Source of the DNA: an uncultured Actinomycetes bacterium
Lineage (GTDB): Bacteria > Actinomycetota > Thermoleophilia > Solirubrobacterales > 70-9
Direction of reading: 5' to 3'
Assembly (NCBI GenBank): GCA_946482365.1
Contig: CAMLQY010000008.1
Span: 23,874-87,873 of the forward strand
Length of the DNA stretch: 64,000 nt
Part shown: positions 26,424-34,995 of the stretch, piece by piece
Position numbering within the stretch: position 1 is the first letter of the stretch
Layout of the letters: every line of letters begins with the position of its first letter
Made by a program: the position numbers and the translations under genes
The notes under the pieces: model-generated
Seen by the model: the letters and a program-made list of their open reading frames with translations, nothing else
Database searches by the model: none
Told to the model about the DNA's origin: nothing

Positions 26424-26530
26424 GGGCGCCAACCTAGAGGCCGTCCTGAATCCGGAAGGCGGCGGCCGATGCGATCGCCGTCCGCGAACTCGCGGGCAAC
26501 TCTGAAATCTGGCTCGCTAGGGTCGAATAG
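26416..26530 (+). pseudogene. Possible remnant of a HEPN partner gene
   Basis: An ATG at 26416 overlaps the nucleotidyltransferase stop by 8 nt, as in MntA-HepT operons, but the frame closes after 29 codons. A +1 shift continues as AADAIAVRELAGNSEIWLAR before TAG at 26528, which loosely resembles the first helix of HEPN proteins. The resemblance is weak and short. Confidence 0.25.
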
Positions 26531-26632
26531 CATTCAGGGTGTTCGCCTGAGCTCGATGGGGACCGATTTCGACAAGGTTTTCTGCTGCCGCTCCCTCCCT
26601 TTCCCTATTGCATGATCGGACTTAGGCCCTAC

Positions 26633-29422
26633 TCAGCGGAATTTGTACTTCTCCTGGCGCTTGCGGAACGCCTCCTCGCCACCGTCAAGTATTTCGCAGG
26701 CGTGCTCACGTATCCCGCCCAACTCAAAAGCAATCGGAGAAGCTTTGTGTTCGCTTGAGTGCTCAAGTGAGCCACTGAAGTAACCGAACATCCGCCCATC
26801 CTTGTTTTGGCGATCATCGCCGTGGCGGTTGGTGACGATTACCTGCTCGGAATCAGCCCCGATCACCAGGTTCGCATCATGGCTGACCATGATTATCTGG
26901 CGCTCCTGCTTGCGCTCGCTGAGGTATTTCACCAGCACCTCATAGATCGACCGACTGTCCAGGTCATCCTCCGGCTGGTCGATCAGCAGTGGCCAAGCCT
27001 CCTCAGACTCGTTCAAGATCAGCGTCAGCGCGAACAGCGCCTGCTTCCCTGGCGTCATGGTCGAGGTCTCAAAACCACCGATTTGGTCGTCTTCTATCTC
27101 CGCCGCAAATCGCACTTCTGGCGCGGCCAGCAGGACATCGATCGCTACCTCCTCCGCATCTTGCCCCTTTATCACCTTCTGTTCGCCCGAGTGGATTGCT
27201 GTCAAAAACTCGCTCACCTTCTCCTGGCAGTACTCCAGCTTGACCCCGCTCTCACGGTCGACGAAATCGCTCACCTGCTGCCGGTTCAGTCGTTGCGATA
27301 GTCCTTCCTGTGCCGTCAGGCTCAGGCGTTGCTCCATTGAGAAGCTCATCTCTCCCTCGAGATTCCGTGGCTTGCTATCGAAAATCGTCTCCAGCTGCTC
27401 GACCGCCGCTTGGCGTCTGCCTATCGCCGCCTCGATTCGATCCACCGCGGCGCTTAGTGTTTTACCCAGCTGCTCAATCTCGGCTGCGGTGCTCTGTATC
27501 CGATCCAACGCCTCGTCCTGTTTCTTCTTTTCTTGCACGAGGGCCTCGATCTCACTGTTTGCCTCATTCTTTTCGATCAGCACCTTGTTGTCCGTGCGCA
27601 GCTTCTCCTCCTCTTGCCGGAGATCCTCAAGCTCCTTGTCGAGCTCCGCTTGGTGTGCGCTGATCGCATCCGCCAGTTTCGTGCGCGCGTCTTTCTCCAT
27701 GCTCTCGATAAGCGCTTCGGCGTCACGCCGAAGGGTCTCCGGCAGTTCAGAGGGGGTCGGGGCCAGACGCAGCGTTGCATCAACCGAGGCTGCAGCTTCA
27801 TATCCGCCGTTGGCCGCGATCAGGTGAGGCGCGAGCTGCTGGCTTGCGACGTCGATCTCCCGCCGGCGGACTCCGATCGCTGCGAGCCGACGGCCCAAAT
27901 CTTCATATTCTTTGGTCTCCGTCTCACTGAGAGAAGACTCCTCGCGCAACTTCTCTATGTCGCACTCAATCCTCTTCTTGGTTTCCGTGATCGCTGCCCG
28001 GTCCCCGAGATCGCGCAGCGCCTCCTTGCTTGCGTCACGGTCTGCTGAAGTTCGAAACCATTCCTCGCCGGCATCGCGAATCTCGATGTTCGCGGCATCG
28101 ACTTGTGCTTGCATCTGGCGGTGAGCGGTCTCGAAGTCAGGGTCGATTCGGTAGAGGGTAGGCAGGATCTTCGCGGTTATCTCCGTCGGTTCTTCGCTTA
28201 TCCAAAACAGAGAATTCTGTGGGATGAAGATCACCTTGCCAGGGCCCTCTCCCGCGACCCACTTGATGGTGCACTTGACGTCTTCAACGTCAGCCCAGGT
28301 CATTCCCGGTGCGGGTCCAACCTTGCCCTCTTTCGCCGTAGGGTCGGCTGCCAACTGTTGGCTCTCCGTGTAGCTCGGATCGATTGAGTGTGCGATGTAG
28401 GCCAGTAGTGCTGACTTCCCCGAAGAGCGGCTGCCTATCACCGAGGCAAGGTTCTGATTGAACATCAACCGCTCTGGGAAATCCTCGCGGCCCGAAAATT
28501 GAATTGAGTCGATCACCTTGTAGGGCTCCTTGCGGTCTGGCCGCGCCGCCCCGATCCTTACCCGACTGCGAGGCTCGACCAGCGTCTGCAGCAACCCCTC
28601 GAACGTCGGGTCGGCCTTGATCCACGTCACCGACTTCTGGTCCTGAGCGGTAACGTCCTTGCCCAGTGCCTCAAGTTGCTTGAAGCTGTGCGCGTCGCTG
28701 CCGCTGAACACCGGCTTCGCCACGGCGCCCGACCCGTCCCGCGCCCGATCGACGTTGAGGAAGTACTCGACGTTCGACACATTGCCAAATATGGCGTGGG
28801 CCAGCCGATCGATCTCATCGGCAAGGCTCTCCTTGCGCTTCACGCCCTTTGACGGCCGGATCCCGCTGTCACCGCTGGCCACCACGATCAACGCATTCTC
28901 GCTTCGGACGCCCCCCTTGCCGAAGGTCTCGTCGATCGCTCTTTCGATGCTTGCGCGAGTCACCGTTGCGCTTTCGTATTCGGCGGTGCTCGTGAGGTCG
29001 CTACATGACAACAGCGACCCGTCTCCGTCTTCCTTCAACTCGGTCATCAGTCGACCCAGCAGTTTGTTCCCTACGTCTTCGTCGATGTCCGGCCGCAATA
29101 TCAGGTGGATATGAACCTCTTGTTGGTCGCGATTGACCGTCTCGTTGAGCCGCAACTCCAAGTTCGGGAAAAGAACCTTCTCCGACCGGGGAAACAGCTT
29201 CCTGTAGCGTCCTCTCACGGTGAAGAAGCAGTCCAAAGAGAAGTAGTCGGTGATGCCGAACACCTCTACATCGGACGCCTCAAGGATCTTGCAGTAGCGG
29301 TCCAGCGCCTCCCCATCGTCGCTCTTCTCGTATTCGTCGCTCAGCTTCGTGCCAGGTGCGTGTAGGTGGAGATCCCACTTTCGCCACTCCGAGCCCCGCG
29401 GATATCGTCGCAGTTTGCTCAC
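26633..29422 (-). CDS. PHP-SMC type AAA-like ATPase (TrlF family)
   Basis: About 929 residues. The N-terminal PHP domain (RKWDLHLHAPGT near 14, FGITDYFSLD near 55, SGDAHSF near 240) should bind metals for phosphoesterase or nuclease activity. An SMC/Rad50-like ATPase follows: Walker A IGSRSSGKSALL near 325, a long coiled coil at about 440-690, an ABC-signature-like MTPGKQALFAL near 795 and Walker B PLLIDQPEDDLD near 815. Members are found in variable genomic islands and are suspected defence proteins; the function is not proven. Base composition is clearly less GC-rich than the chromosome around it, indicating recent transfer. No companion defence genes are adjacent. Confidence 0.8.
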   Translation of the reverse strand: MSKLRRYPRGSEWRKWDLHLHAPGTKLSDEYEKSDDGEALDRYCKILEASDVEVFGITDYFSLDCFFTVRGRYRKLFPRSEKVLFPNLELRLNETVNRDQQEVHIHLILRPDIDEDVGNKLLGRLMTELKEDGDGSLLSCSDLTSTAEYESATVTRASIERAIDETFGKGGVRSENALIVVASGDSGIRPSKGVKRKESLADEIDRLAHAIFGNVSNVEYFLNVDRARDGSGAVAKPVFSGSDAHSFKQLEALGKDVTAQDQKSVTWIKADPTFEGLLQTLVEPRSRVRIGAARPDRKEPYKVIDSIQFSGREDFPERLMFNQNLASVIGSRSSGKSALLAYIAHSIDPSYTESQQLAADPTAKEGKVGPAPGMTWADVEDVKCTIKWVAGEGPGKVIFIPQNSLFWISEEPTEITAKILPTLYRIDPDFETAHRQMQAQVDAANIEIRDAGEEWFRTSADRDASKEALRDLGDRAAITETKKRIECDIEKLREESSLSETETKEYEDLGRRLAAIGVRRREIDVASQQLAPHLIAANGGYEAAASVDATLRLAPTPSELPETLRRDAEALIESMEKDARTKLADAISAHQAELDKELEDLRQEEEKLRTDNKVLIEKNEANSEIEALVQEKKKQDEALDRIQSTAAEIEQLGKTLSAAVDRIEAAIGRRQAAVEQLETIFDSKPRNLEGEMSFSMEQRLSLTAQEGLSQRLNRQQVSDFVDRESGVKLEYCQEKVSEFLTAIHSGEQKVIKGQDAEEVAIDVLLAAPEVRFAAEIEDDQIGGFETSTMTPGKQALFALTLILNESEEAWPLLIDQPEDDLDSRSIYEVLVKYLSERKQERQIIMVSHDANLVIGADSEQVIVTNRHGDDRQNKDGRMFGYFSGSLEHSSEHKASPIAFELGGIREHACEILDGGEEAFRKRQEKYKFR

Positions 29423-29643
29423 GGCCTGGACCTTGCGTTCTCCCTATTTCTGCCCTGCGGAAGGCTCCGTGCTCTTGGCTGTGGCCCGCGTGAAGTCGTG
29501 CGGGGCAAACCCTGCGGGGTCGCTATTGGAGCCTCAGATGCAGTGTCAAGATCGATGTGCGTGCGCATTTAGGTATCTTCCGATTGTCCTCGCACTGCTC
29601 TGTATCACAGTCCATGGGCGTGATGGACTGAACGGCTCTCAAG
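29423..29643. other. AT-richer intergenic stretch in the island
   Basis: Between the TrlF gene start and the transposase remnant. Open frames here are short with unlikely composition. It should hold the TrlF promoter on the minus strand; I see no convincing motif. Confidence 0.4.
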
Positions 29644-29924
29644 CAGTCGGTTCCACGCGTTGATTCCTCGAACAACCGAGCGTTGGAAGCGCCTCTATCA
29701 AGCGACGCGGCGCAGTCGAGCGCGAATTTGGACGCCTAAAGGACGATTTCGGCTTCAGGCCTCTGCGAGTTAGAGGGCTCAAGAAGATTCGGCTGCACGC
29801 TGATCTGACAATCCTAACGAGGCTTGCTGCTTACCTCGTCAATGCAGAGATTTTCAATGAGAGTGGGAGCTGTCTCTACCTGGCTGAGCTAAAATTTGAT
29901 CTGAACTTACAAAGCTACGGGTAG
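29644..29924 (+). pseudogene. Remnant of a DDE transposase (C-terminal end)
   Basis: No start codon and at least one frameshift. One frame reads LIPRTTERWKRLYQA (about 29660-29704). From 29706 another reads RGAVEREFGRLKDDFGF, then RPLRVRGLKKIRLHADLTIL and TRLAAYL, the typical end of IS-family DDE transposases (the VER.FGRLK and RVRGL..HADL blocks). The frame runs to TAG at 29922, inside a tRNA-like sequence. The rest of the insertion sequence is missing and no terminal inverted repeats are evident. Confidence 0.7.
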
Positions 29925-29989
29925 CTCAGTCAGGTAGAGCGGGGTCCGTGATACGGCTCGCGTCGGGGGTTCAAATCCCTCCCCGTCTT
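29915..29989 (+). tRNA. tRNA-like sequence, degenerate; anticodon region reads GAT
   Basis: TAGCTCAGTCAGGTAGAGC (29922-29940) is a standard D-arm, and GGGGG-TTCAAAT-CCCTC (29965-29981) a standard T-arm. The 3' acceptor CCCGTCT pairs with only five of seven bases of the 5' side (CTACGGG). The anticodon arm GGTCC-GTGATAC-GGCTC (29943-29959) has one mismatch and one G-U pair, plus an extra base before it. If functional it would read GAT (Ile). The 5' end abuts the transposase remnant, so a tRNA damaged by insertion is likely. Confidence 0.45.
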
Positions 29990-29991
29990 CA

Positions 29992-30031
29992 AGAAGGCCC
30001 AGGCTGCTTCAAGCGCCGGGCCTTCTTTTTT
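29992..30031 (+). terminator. Rho-independent terminator after the tRNA-like sequence
   Basis: AGAAGGCCC (29992-30000) and GGGCCTTCT (30018-30026) form a 9-bp stem with a 17-nt loop, followed by a run of T to 30031. It supports past transcription of the tRNA-like gene. Confidence 0.8.
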
Positions 30032-30062
30032 GCCAGCGTTTCGCGGAGGCCTACTAGAAGGA

Positions 30063-30455
30063 CTACGTAAAAGAAGCCGCCACGACGGAAACATCGTCGT
30101 GGGCGATCGCTCCGCGCTTCTGGGCGCGGGCCGTCACAAGCGTTGGCTTGCGACTCGCGGGCGCCACGTCGAGCACGAACTCGATTCCCAGGCGCCGAAC
30201 CGCGTTGATGATTGTGTCGACCTCCGGGTTGTGCTCTCCGGACTCGAGCTTGACGACGCGCGGTTGTGAAACGCCCAGCTTCGCTGCCAGAGCTCTCTGA
30301 CTCAATTTGTGCTCCGCGCGGTAGCGCAGCAGCGTTGCCGCAAACTCTCGGGCGGGAGCGAGCCTCTGCCACTCAGCGCGGAAGCTCGGATCGGCAAGCT
30401 GCTCCTCCGCCAAGAGCGCATCGAAGTTTTTCTCTGGGGTCGCCATCAAGGTCAT
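30063..30455 (-). CDS. HigA-like XRE antitoxin
   Basis: About 130 residues. A helical N-terminus (residues 5-40) precedes the HTH: LLRYRAEHKLSQRALAAKLGVSQPRV then KLESGEHNPEVDTI near 43-80. A family-typical tail (LGIEFVLDVAP) follows. It is encoded behind the toxin gene on the minus strand with a 24-bp gap. ATG 30446 is an alternative start. GATAA-N8-TTATC (30456-30473) just upstream may be its operator. Antitoxin activity is inferred from the pairing. Confidence 0.8.
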   Translation of the reverse strand: MTLMATPEKNFDALLAEEQLADPSFRAEWQRLAPAREFAATLLRYRAEHKLSQRALAAKLGVSQPRVVKLESGEHNPEVDTIINAVRRLGIEFVLDVAPASRKPTLVTARAQKRGAIAHDDVSVVAASFT

Positions 30456-30479
30456 GATAATAGACTTGTTATCGCGCGG

Positions 30480-30812
30480 TCAAGCGCGACGCTCCAGGCG
30501 ATCGGTCGCTGCTGCAACCGCTCGATCGAAGTCCTTCTTCTTCGCTGCTACAGCCAGAACCACGAATCGATCGCCGAACCGCGCATAGATCGGCCTGGCC
30601 TCGCAAGCCCCCTGCTTCGGTCGCAGCTCAAACAGGTTTGCCTCGCCCTTCAACGACTTCATATGCGGCGAGGGCAGGTCCGACCCGAGATCCCTTAGCT
30701 TCTGCACGACGTTGAAGATCGCCTTGCGGTCTCCGCGTGACTTCACGTCCTCGAAGTCGATGACCGCATCGCTGTCGAAGTCAACGACCCAGGCTCTCGG
30801 CTGTCTGCCCAT
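30480..30812 (-). CDS. HigB/RelE-superfamily toxin (Gp49-like)
   Basis: About 110 residues. FNVVQKLRDLGSDLPSPHMK near 33, LKGEANLFELRP near 54 and ARPIYARFGDRFVVLAVAAKK near 72 match the phage-derived Gp49-like/HigB family, ribosome-associated mRNA interferases. The order toxin-antitoxin is that of higBA. The region is less GC-rich than the core genome. It forms the right end of the island, about 120 bp before the mutase small subunit. Confidence 0.8.
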   Translation of the reverse strand: MGRQPRAWVVDFDSDAVIDFEDVKSRGDRKAIFNVVQKLRDLGSDLPSPHMKSLKGEANLFELRPKQGACEARPIYARFGDRFVVLAVAAKKKDFDRAVAAATDRLERRA

Positions 30813-30932
30813 TTCGCGACCCTAGCCATCGACGCGGACTCAACTTTTTGTCTGCCTACAAGCGTTGACGATGGCTAAACCTCGCGGCCACTGGCCAGAT
30901 CTACCAGCCTCACCGCTAACCTTCCGCCCGCA

Positions 30933-31352
30933 ATGAGCACCGCAACCGCCCGCAAGATCCGTGTCGTCGTCGCCAAGCCAGGCCTGGACGGGCACGACCG
31001 CGGGGCCAAGATCATCGCCCGTGCGCTGCGCGACGCGGGGATGGAGGTGATCTACACCGGGCTGCACCAGACGCCGGAGCAGATCGCCGAGACGGTGATC
31101 CAGGAGGACGCCGACGCGGTCGGCCTCTCGATTCTCTCCGGCGCCCACATGACGCTGGTGCCGCGCGTGGTCGAGCTGCTTGCCGAGCAGGGGGTCGACG
31201 ACGTCCTGGTCACGGTGGGGGGGACGATCCCGGCCGAGGACATACCCGAGCTGAAGAAGCTCGGGGTCTCCGCCGTCTTCACTCCGGGCGCGGGAACCGA
31301 CGAGATCGTAGAGTTCATCCGCGAGGGCGCCGCCGAGCGCCACGAAGCGTGA
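30933..31352 (+). CDS. Cobalamin-binding small subunit of acyl-CoA mutase (IcmB-like)
   Basis: About 139 residues, a stand-alone B12-binding Rossmann domain. [18 protein letters not shown] near 16 has the DxHxxG motif (here DGHDRG), whose His ligates cobalt; SILSGAH near 66 and VTVGGTIP near 93 cradle the nucleotide tail. It should pair with the large subunit at 24474. Length matches the separate small subunits of isobutyryl-CoA mutase rather than fused methylmalonyl-CoA mutase. The two subunit genes, normally adjacent, are separated here by a 4.8-kb accessory island. Confidence 0.92.
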   Translation: MSTATARKIRVVVAKPGLDGHDRGAKIIARALRDAGMEVIYTGLHQTPEQIAETVIQEDADAVGLSILSGAHMTLVPRVVELLAEQGVDDVLVTVGGTIPAEDIPELKKLGVSAVFTPGAGTDEIVEFIREGAAERHEA

Positions 31353-31397
31353 TTTCGCGCACCTAACGTCACATCGTCCGATGCATAGATAGACTGA

Positions 31398-31413
31398 TTG
31401 ACTGGTCAGTCAA
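31398..31413. promoter_or_regulatory. TetR-type operator upstream of etfBA
   Basis: TTGACTGGTCAGTCAA is a perfect 16-bp palindrome 43 bp before the etfB start. TGACY-N-GTCA-type dyads are typical of TetR-family regulators of fatty-acid degradation. Confidence 0.6.
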
Positions 31414-31455
31414 CCAGCAACCCAGCTTGAGAACTCAGCCAAGGAGGCTTGAAAG

Positions 31456-32247
31456 TTGAAGATCTGCGTCCTGGTCAAGGAGGTTCCGGACGCCGCCGTT
31501 CAGAAGCGCATCGACCCCAACACGATGCGCCTGGACCGCGGCGGCGAGAAGAACCTGAACCCCTTCGACACCCACGCCATCGAGGCCGCCATGCAGATCA
31601 AGGAGGGCGGCGCGATCCCGGTCGAGGAGGTCGTCGCGGTGACGATGGGCCCCGACTCGGCGGTCCGCGCCCTGCATAAGGCGGTAGCGCTCGGAGCCGA
31701 CCGCTCCGTGCACCTCTCCGACGACGCGCTCGCCGGCTCCGACGTCTGCGCCACCGGCTACTCGCTGGCCAAGGTGCTGGAGGCCGAGAGCCCCGACCTG
31801 GTCCTGCTCGGCCAGCAGTCCGACGACGGCGAGTGCTACACGATCGGCGCCGTCGTCGCCGACCACCTGAAGATGCCCTCGCTGACCCAGGTGATCAAGA
31901 TCGACGTCGCCGACGGCAAGCTGCGCTGCGAGCGCCAGGCCGAGTACGGCTACGACACGGTCGAGGTCGAGCTGCCCGCGGTGATCAGCGTCGGCGACGC
32001 GATCAACGAGCCGCGCTACCCCAGCCTGAAGGCGATCATGGGGGCGAAGAAAAAGCCCCTCGACGCCAAGGCGACCGGCGACGTCGGCATCGACGGCGGC
32101 ATGGTCGGCGAGGCCGGCTCGAAGACGAAGGTCCTGGCGCTCAGCGATCCGCCCGCCAAGGAGGCCGGCGAGATCATCGAGGACGAGGACACCAACGAGA
32201 CGGTCGAAAAGATCGTCGCCTGGCTCGACGAGAGGAAGCTGATCTAG
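31456..32247 (+). CDS. etfB: Electron transfer flavoprotein beta subunit
   Basis: About 263 residues. The N-terminus MKICVLVKEVPD and the block YGYDTVEVELPAVISVGDAIN are family hallmarks; LLGQQSDDGE near 117 lies at the AMP site. It forms a heterodimer with EtfA that takes electrons from acyl-CoA dehydrogenases. The start is TTG 31456, supported by AAGGAGG eight nt upstream. Its stop is directly followed by the etfA ATG. Controlled probably through the palindrome at 31398. Confidence 0.95.
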   Translation: MKICVLVKEVPDAAVQKRIDPNTMRLDRGGEKNLNPFDTHAIEAAMQIKEGGAIPVEEVVAVTMGPDSAVRALHKAVALGADRSVHLSDDALAGSDVCATGYSLAKVLEAESPDLVLLGQQSDDGECYTIGAVVADHLKMPSLTQVIKIDVADGKLRCERQAEYGYDTVEVELPAVISVGDAINEPRYPSLKAIMGAKKKPLDAKATGDVGIDGGMVGEAGSKTKVLALSDPPAKEAGEIIEDEDTNETVEKIVAWLDERKLI

Positions 32248-33219
32248 ATGGCAGGCATCCTGACCTACGCCCTCCACGACGACGAGGGCAACTTCAACAA
32301 GAACTCGCTCGGGGCGATCTCCGAGGCGGCCAAGCTGGCCGGCCAGATCGGGGGCGACGCCGCCGCGCTGGTCGTCGGCGACATCGGCGACGACGCCTGT
32401 GCGCAGCTCGGCAACTGGGGCGCGACCAAGGTCTACCGGGCCAAGAGCGTGCCCGAGGGCCTGGCCCAGCCGATCGTCGACGCGATGGCCAAGGTGATCG
32501 CCGACGAGGGCTTCTCCTACGCCCTCTTCGGCGGCGGCCTGCTCGGCTTCGAGATCGGCGCCGGCCTCACCGCCCGCCTCAACGCCGGCGTGACGATGGA
32601 GGTCACCAAGGTGAAGGTGGACGGCGGCAAGCTGATCGCCGAGCGCCCGATCCTGCAGGACTCGAAGGTCGCCGACGTCGAGTGCGTCGGTGAGCCGGGG
32701 ATCATCATCGGCCGCCTCAACGCCTTCGACGCCAGCGAGAGCGGCGGCACGGCCGAGGTGGTCGACGTCGAGGTCGAGCTCTCGCCCTGGTCGACCAAGG
32801 CGACGATGGTCCAGCGCGGCGAGCAGCGCGGCGCCGACGTCAACATCGAGGACGCCGAGATCCTCGTCGGCGGAGGCCGCGGCCTCGGCGCCGCCGAGGG
32901 GTTCAAGCAGTGCGAGGAACTGGCCGAGGCGATGGGCGGGGCGGTCGCCGCGACCCGCGCCGTGGTCGACGCCGGCTGGTACCCGTACGCAGCCCAGATC
33001 GGCCAGACCGGCAAGACGGTCGCCCCGAAGCTCTACCTGGCCGCCGGCATCTCCGGCGCGATCCAGCACAAGGTCGGGATGCAGAGCTCGGAGAACATCC
33101 TCGCGATCAACAAGGACCAGAACGCGCCGATCTTCGAGTTCTCGGACCTCGGCGTGGTGGGCGACCTGCACAAGATCGTCCCCAAGCTGACCGAGGCGAT
33201 CAAGGCGAAGAAGGGCTGA
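32248..33219 (+). CDS. etfA: Electron transfer flavoprotein alpha subunit
   Basis: About 323 residues. The C-terminal FAD domain shows ILVGGGRGLGAAEGF near 208, GQTGKTVAPKLYLAAGISGAIQH near 252 and ILAINKDQNAPIFE near 287, the classic ETF-alpha signature. It carries FAD and passes electrons to ETF-QO, encoded next. It starts at the base following the etfB stop. Complete. Confidence 0.96.
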   Translation: MAGILTYALHDDEGNFNKNSLGAISEAAKLAGQIGGDAAALVVGDIGDDACAQLGNWGATKVYRAKSVPEGLAQPIVDAMAKVIADEGFSYALFGGGLLGFEIGAGLTARLNAGVTMEVTKVKVDGGKLIAERPILQDSKVADVECVGEPGIIIGRLNAFDASESGGTAEVVDVEVELSPWSTKATMVQRGEQRGADVNIEDAEILVGGGRGLGAAEGFKQCEELAEAMGGAVAATRAVVDAGWYPYAAQIGQTGKTVAPKLYLAAGISGAIQHKVGMQSSENILAINKDQNAPIFEFSDLGVVGDLHKIVPKLTEAIKAKKG

Positions 33220-33276
33220 TGGTGCCGGGGGCCCCGGCCCCCGGACGCCTTTCACCTCACGACTCAAGGAGAAGCG

Positions 33277-34974
33277 ATGCCGGCCGTAGCACCCAGCGAG
33301 TTCCCGCCGCCGTTCGACGCAGCCGACGCGATCGGCCCGCCGACCGACCCCGAGGACGAGCGCATAGAGGTCGGCATCGCGATCGTCGGCGGCGGACCCG
33401 CCGGGCTCGCCTGCGCCAACAAGCTGATGCAGCTGCTCGAGCACGAGCCGGAGCTGACCGAGAAGCTCGGCGAAGTGCCGGTTGCGGTGATCGAGAAGGG
33501 CAAGGTGGCGGGTGCCCACCTGCTCTCCGGGGCGAACATGAAGCCCTCGGCGATGGAAGAGCTCTTCCCCGACCTGCCCAAGGAGGAGTGGCCGGTCTAC
33601 CAGGAGGTCACCAAGGACGCGGTCTACCTTCTGACCTCGAAGGCGGCGCTGCCGTTGAAGCCGATGCCGCCGAACTTCCGCAACCACGGCAACTACGTCA
33701 CCTCGGTCTCGAAGCTGGGCCGCTTCCTCGCCGATAAAGCGGAGGAGGCGGGCGTCTACATCCTCTCCGAGACAGCCGCGACCAAGCTCCTGGTCGAGGA
33801 CCGCGTGGTCAAGGGCGTGCGCTCCGGCGACCGCGGGCGCGGCAAGGAGGGCGAGGAGCTCGGCAACTTCGAGCCCGGCTCCGACGTCGTCGCCAAGGCG
33901 ACCGTGCTCGCCGAGGGCACGGTCGGCCACCTCACCTACGCCGCCTATGACTACTTCGACCTGCACGGCGCCGACCCGATGCGCTGGGAGCTCGGGGTGA
34001 AAGAGGTCTGGGAGGTCCCCAAGCCGCTCGACCGGGTGATCCACACGATGGGCTGGCCGCTGCGCAAGTCGCCGCGGTACAACGAGTTCGGCGGCAGCTT
34101 CATCTACCCGATGGGCGAGGACAAGCTCTGCATCGGCCTGGTCGCCGGCCTCGACTACACCGACGCCACCTTCAGCGTCCACGACGCCCTGCAGCTGCTC
34201 AAGACCCACCCCTTCGTCAAGAAGCTGCTCGAGGGCGGCAAGCGCGTCGCCTGGGGCGCAAAGACGATCCCTTCCGGCGGCTACTTCGCGATGCCCAAGC
34301 GCCTCGCCGTGCCCGGCATGGTCGTCGCCGGAGACGCGGCGAGCATGGTCAACGTGCCGACGCTGAAGGGCGTCCACTACGCGATGCACGCGGGCATGTT
34401 CGCGGCGGAAGCGATCGTCGCCGCCCTGAAGGAGGACTCGGTCAACTTCGAGGCCTACGACGAGAAGGTCCACAACTCGCTGATCGAGAAGGACCTCTTC
34501 GAATCGCGCAACATGCGTCAGCCCTTCTCGAAGGGCTTCTTCGTCGGCGGCGCCATGGCCTCGGCGATGACGATCACCAAAGGCAACTTCCCCGGCGGGC
34601 ACTGGTCCCAGGAGCACGACTCCGAGGTCGAGATGGAGCTGGGCAAGGCGGGCGACATGTACGTCAAGCCCGACAACGAGCTCACCTTCGCCAAGCTCGA
34701 CTCGGTCTTCCTCTCCGGCAACGCGACCCGCGACGACGCCCCGAACCACGTTCGCATCCAGACAAAGGTGCCGCGCGAGATCGCCCAGACCTGGGTCTCG
34801 ATGTGCCCGGCCCAGGTCTACGAGATCCCCGACGAGCAGCTCGAGAACGGCGCCGCCACGGTCGACGTCCACGTCACCGCCTCCAACTGCGTCCAGTGCG
34901 GCGCGATCACCGCCAAGGGCGGGCGCCTGACGCTGCCCGAGGGCGGCGACGGGCCTCTGTACCAGGAGACCTAG
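33277..34974 (+). CDS. Electron transfer flavoprotein-ubiquinone oxidoreductase family protein
   Basis: Membrane-associated flavoprotein of 565 residues that passes electrons from EtfBA to the quinone pool. The FAD-binding GxGxxG-like IVGGGPAGLACANKL is near residue 33, VAGDAASMVNVPTLKG near 349, and the C-terminal Fe-S domain spans 500-565. The human-type cluster uses four Cys; here Cys510, Cys538 and Cys541 align, but the fourth position is Ile544 (CVQCGAIT instead of C-x2-C-x2-C). A [3Fe-4S] centre, another ligand or a lost cluster are possible. AAGGAGAAG precedes the ATG. Confidence 0.9.
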   Translation: MPAVAPSEFPPPFDAADAIGPPTDPEDERIEVGIAIVGGGPAGLACANKLMQLLEHEPELTEKLGEVPVAVIEKGKVAGAHLLSGANMKPSAMEELFPDLPKEEWPVYQEVTKDAVYLLTSKAALPLKPMPPNFRNHGNYVTSVSKLGRFLADKAEEAGVYILSETAATKLLVEDRVVKGVRSGDRGRGKEGEELGNFEPGSDVVAKATVLAEGTVGHLTYAAYDYFDLHGADPMRWELGVKEVWEVPKPLDRVIHTMGWPLRKSPRYNEFGGSFIYPMGEDKLCIGLVAGLDYTDATFSVHDALQLLKTHPFVKKLLEGGKRVAWGAKTIPSGGYFAMPKRLAVPGMVVAGDAASMVNVPTLKGVHYAMHAGMFAAEAIVAALKEDSVNFEAYDEKVHNSLIEKDLFESRNMRQPFSKGFFVGGAMASAMTITKGNFPGGHWSQEHDSEVEMELGKAGDMYVKPDNELTFAKLDSVFLSGNATRDDAPNHVRIQTKVPREIAQTWVSMCPAQVYEIPDEQLENGAATVDVHVTASNCVQCGAITAKGGRLTLPEGGDGPLYQET

Positions 34975-34995
34975 ACGGCTCCTAGCTGTAGCGGG

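Noticed and set aside
26517..30825. CTAGGGTCG at the left edge of the island and its reverse complement at the right edge as terminal repeats
   Set aside because: Only 9 bp, flanks do not match, and such words are expected by chance at this scale.
30823..30877. Inverted repeat TAGCCATCG/CGATGGCTA upstream of the mutase small subunit
   Set aside because: 9-bp arms separated by 37 bp; too weak to call an attachment site or terminator.
31435..34872. A minus-strand frame of more than 1100 codons over etfBA and ETF-QO
   Set aside because: Repetitive Asp/Arg/Leu/Val composition from codon-phase mirror of GC-rich genes; no homology features.
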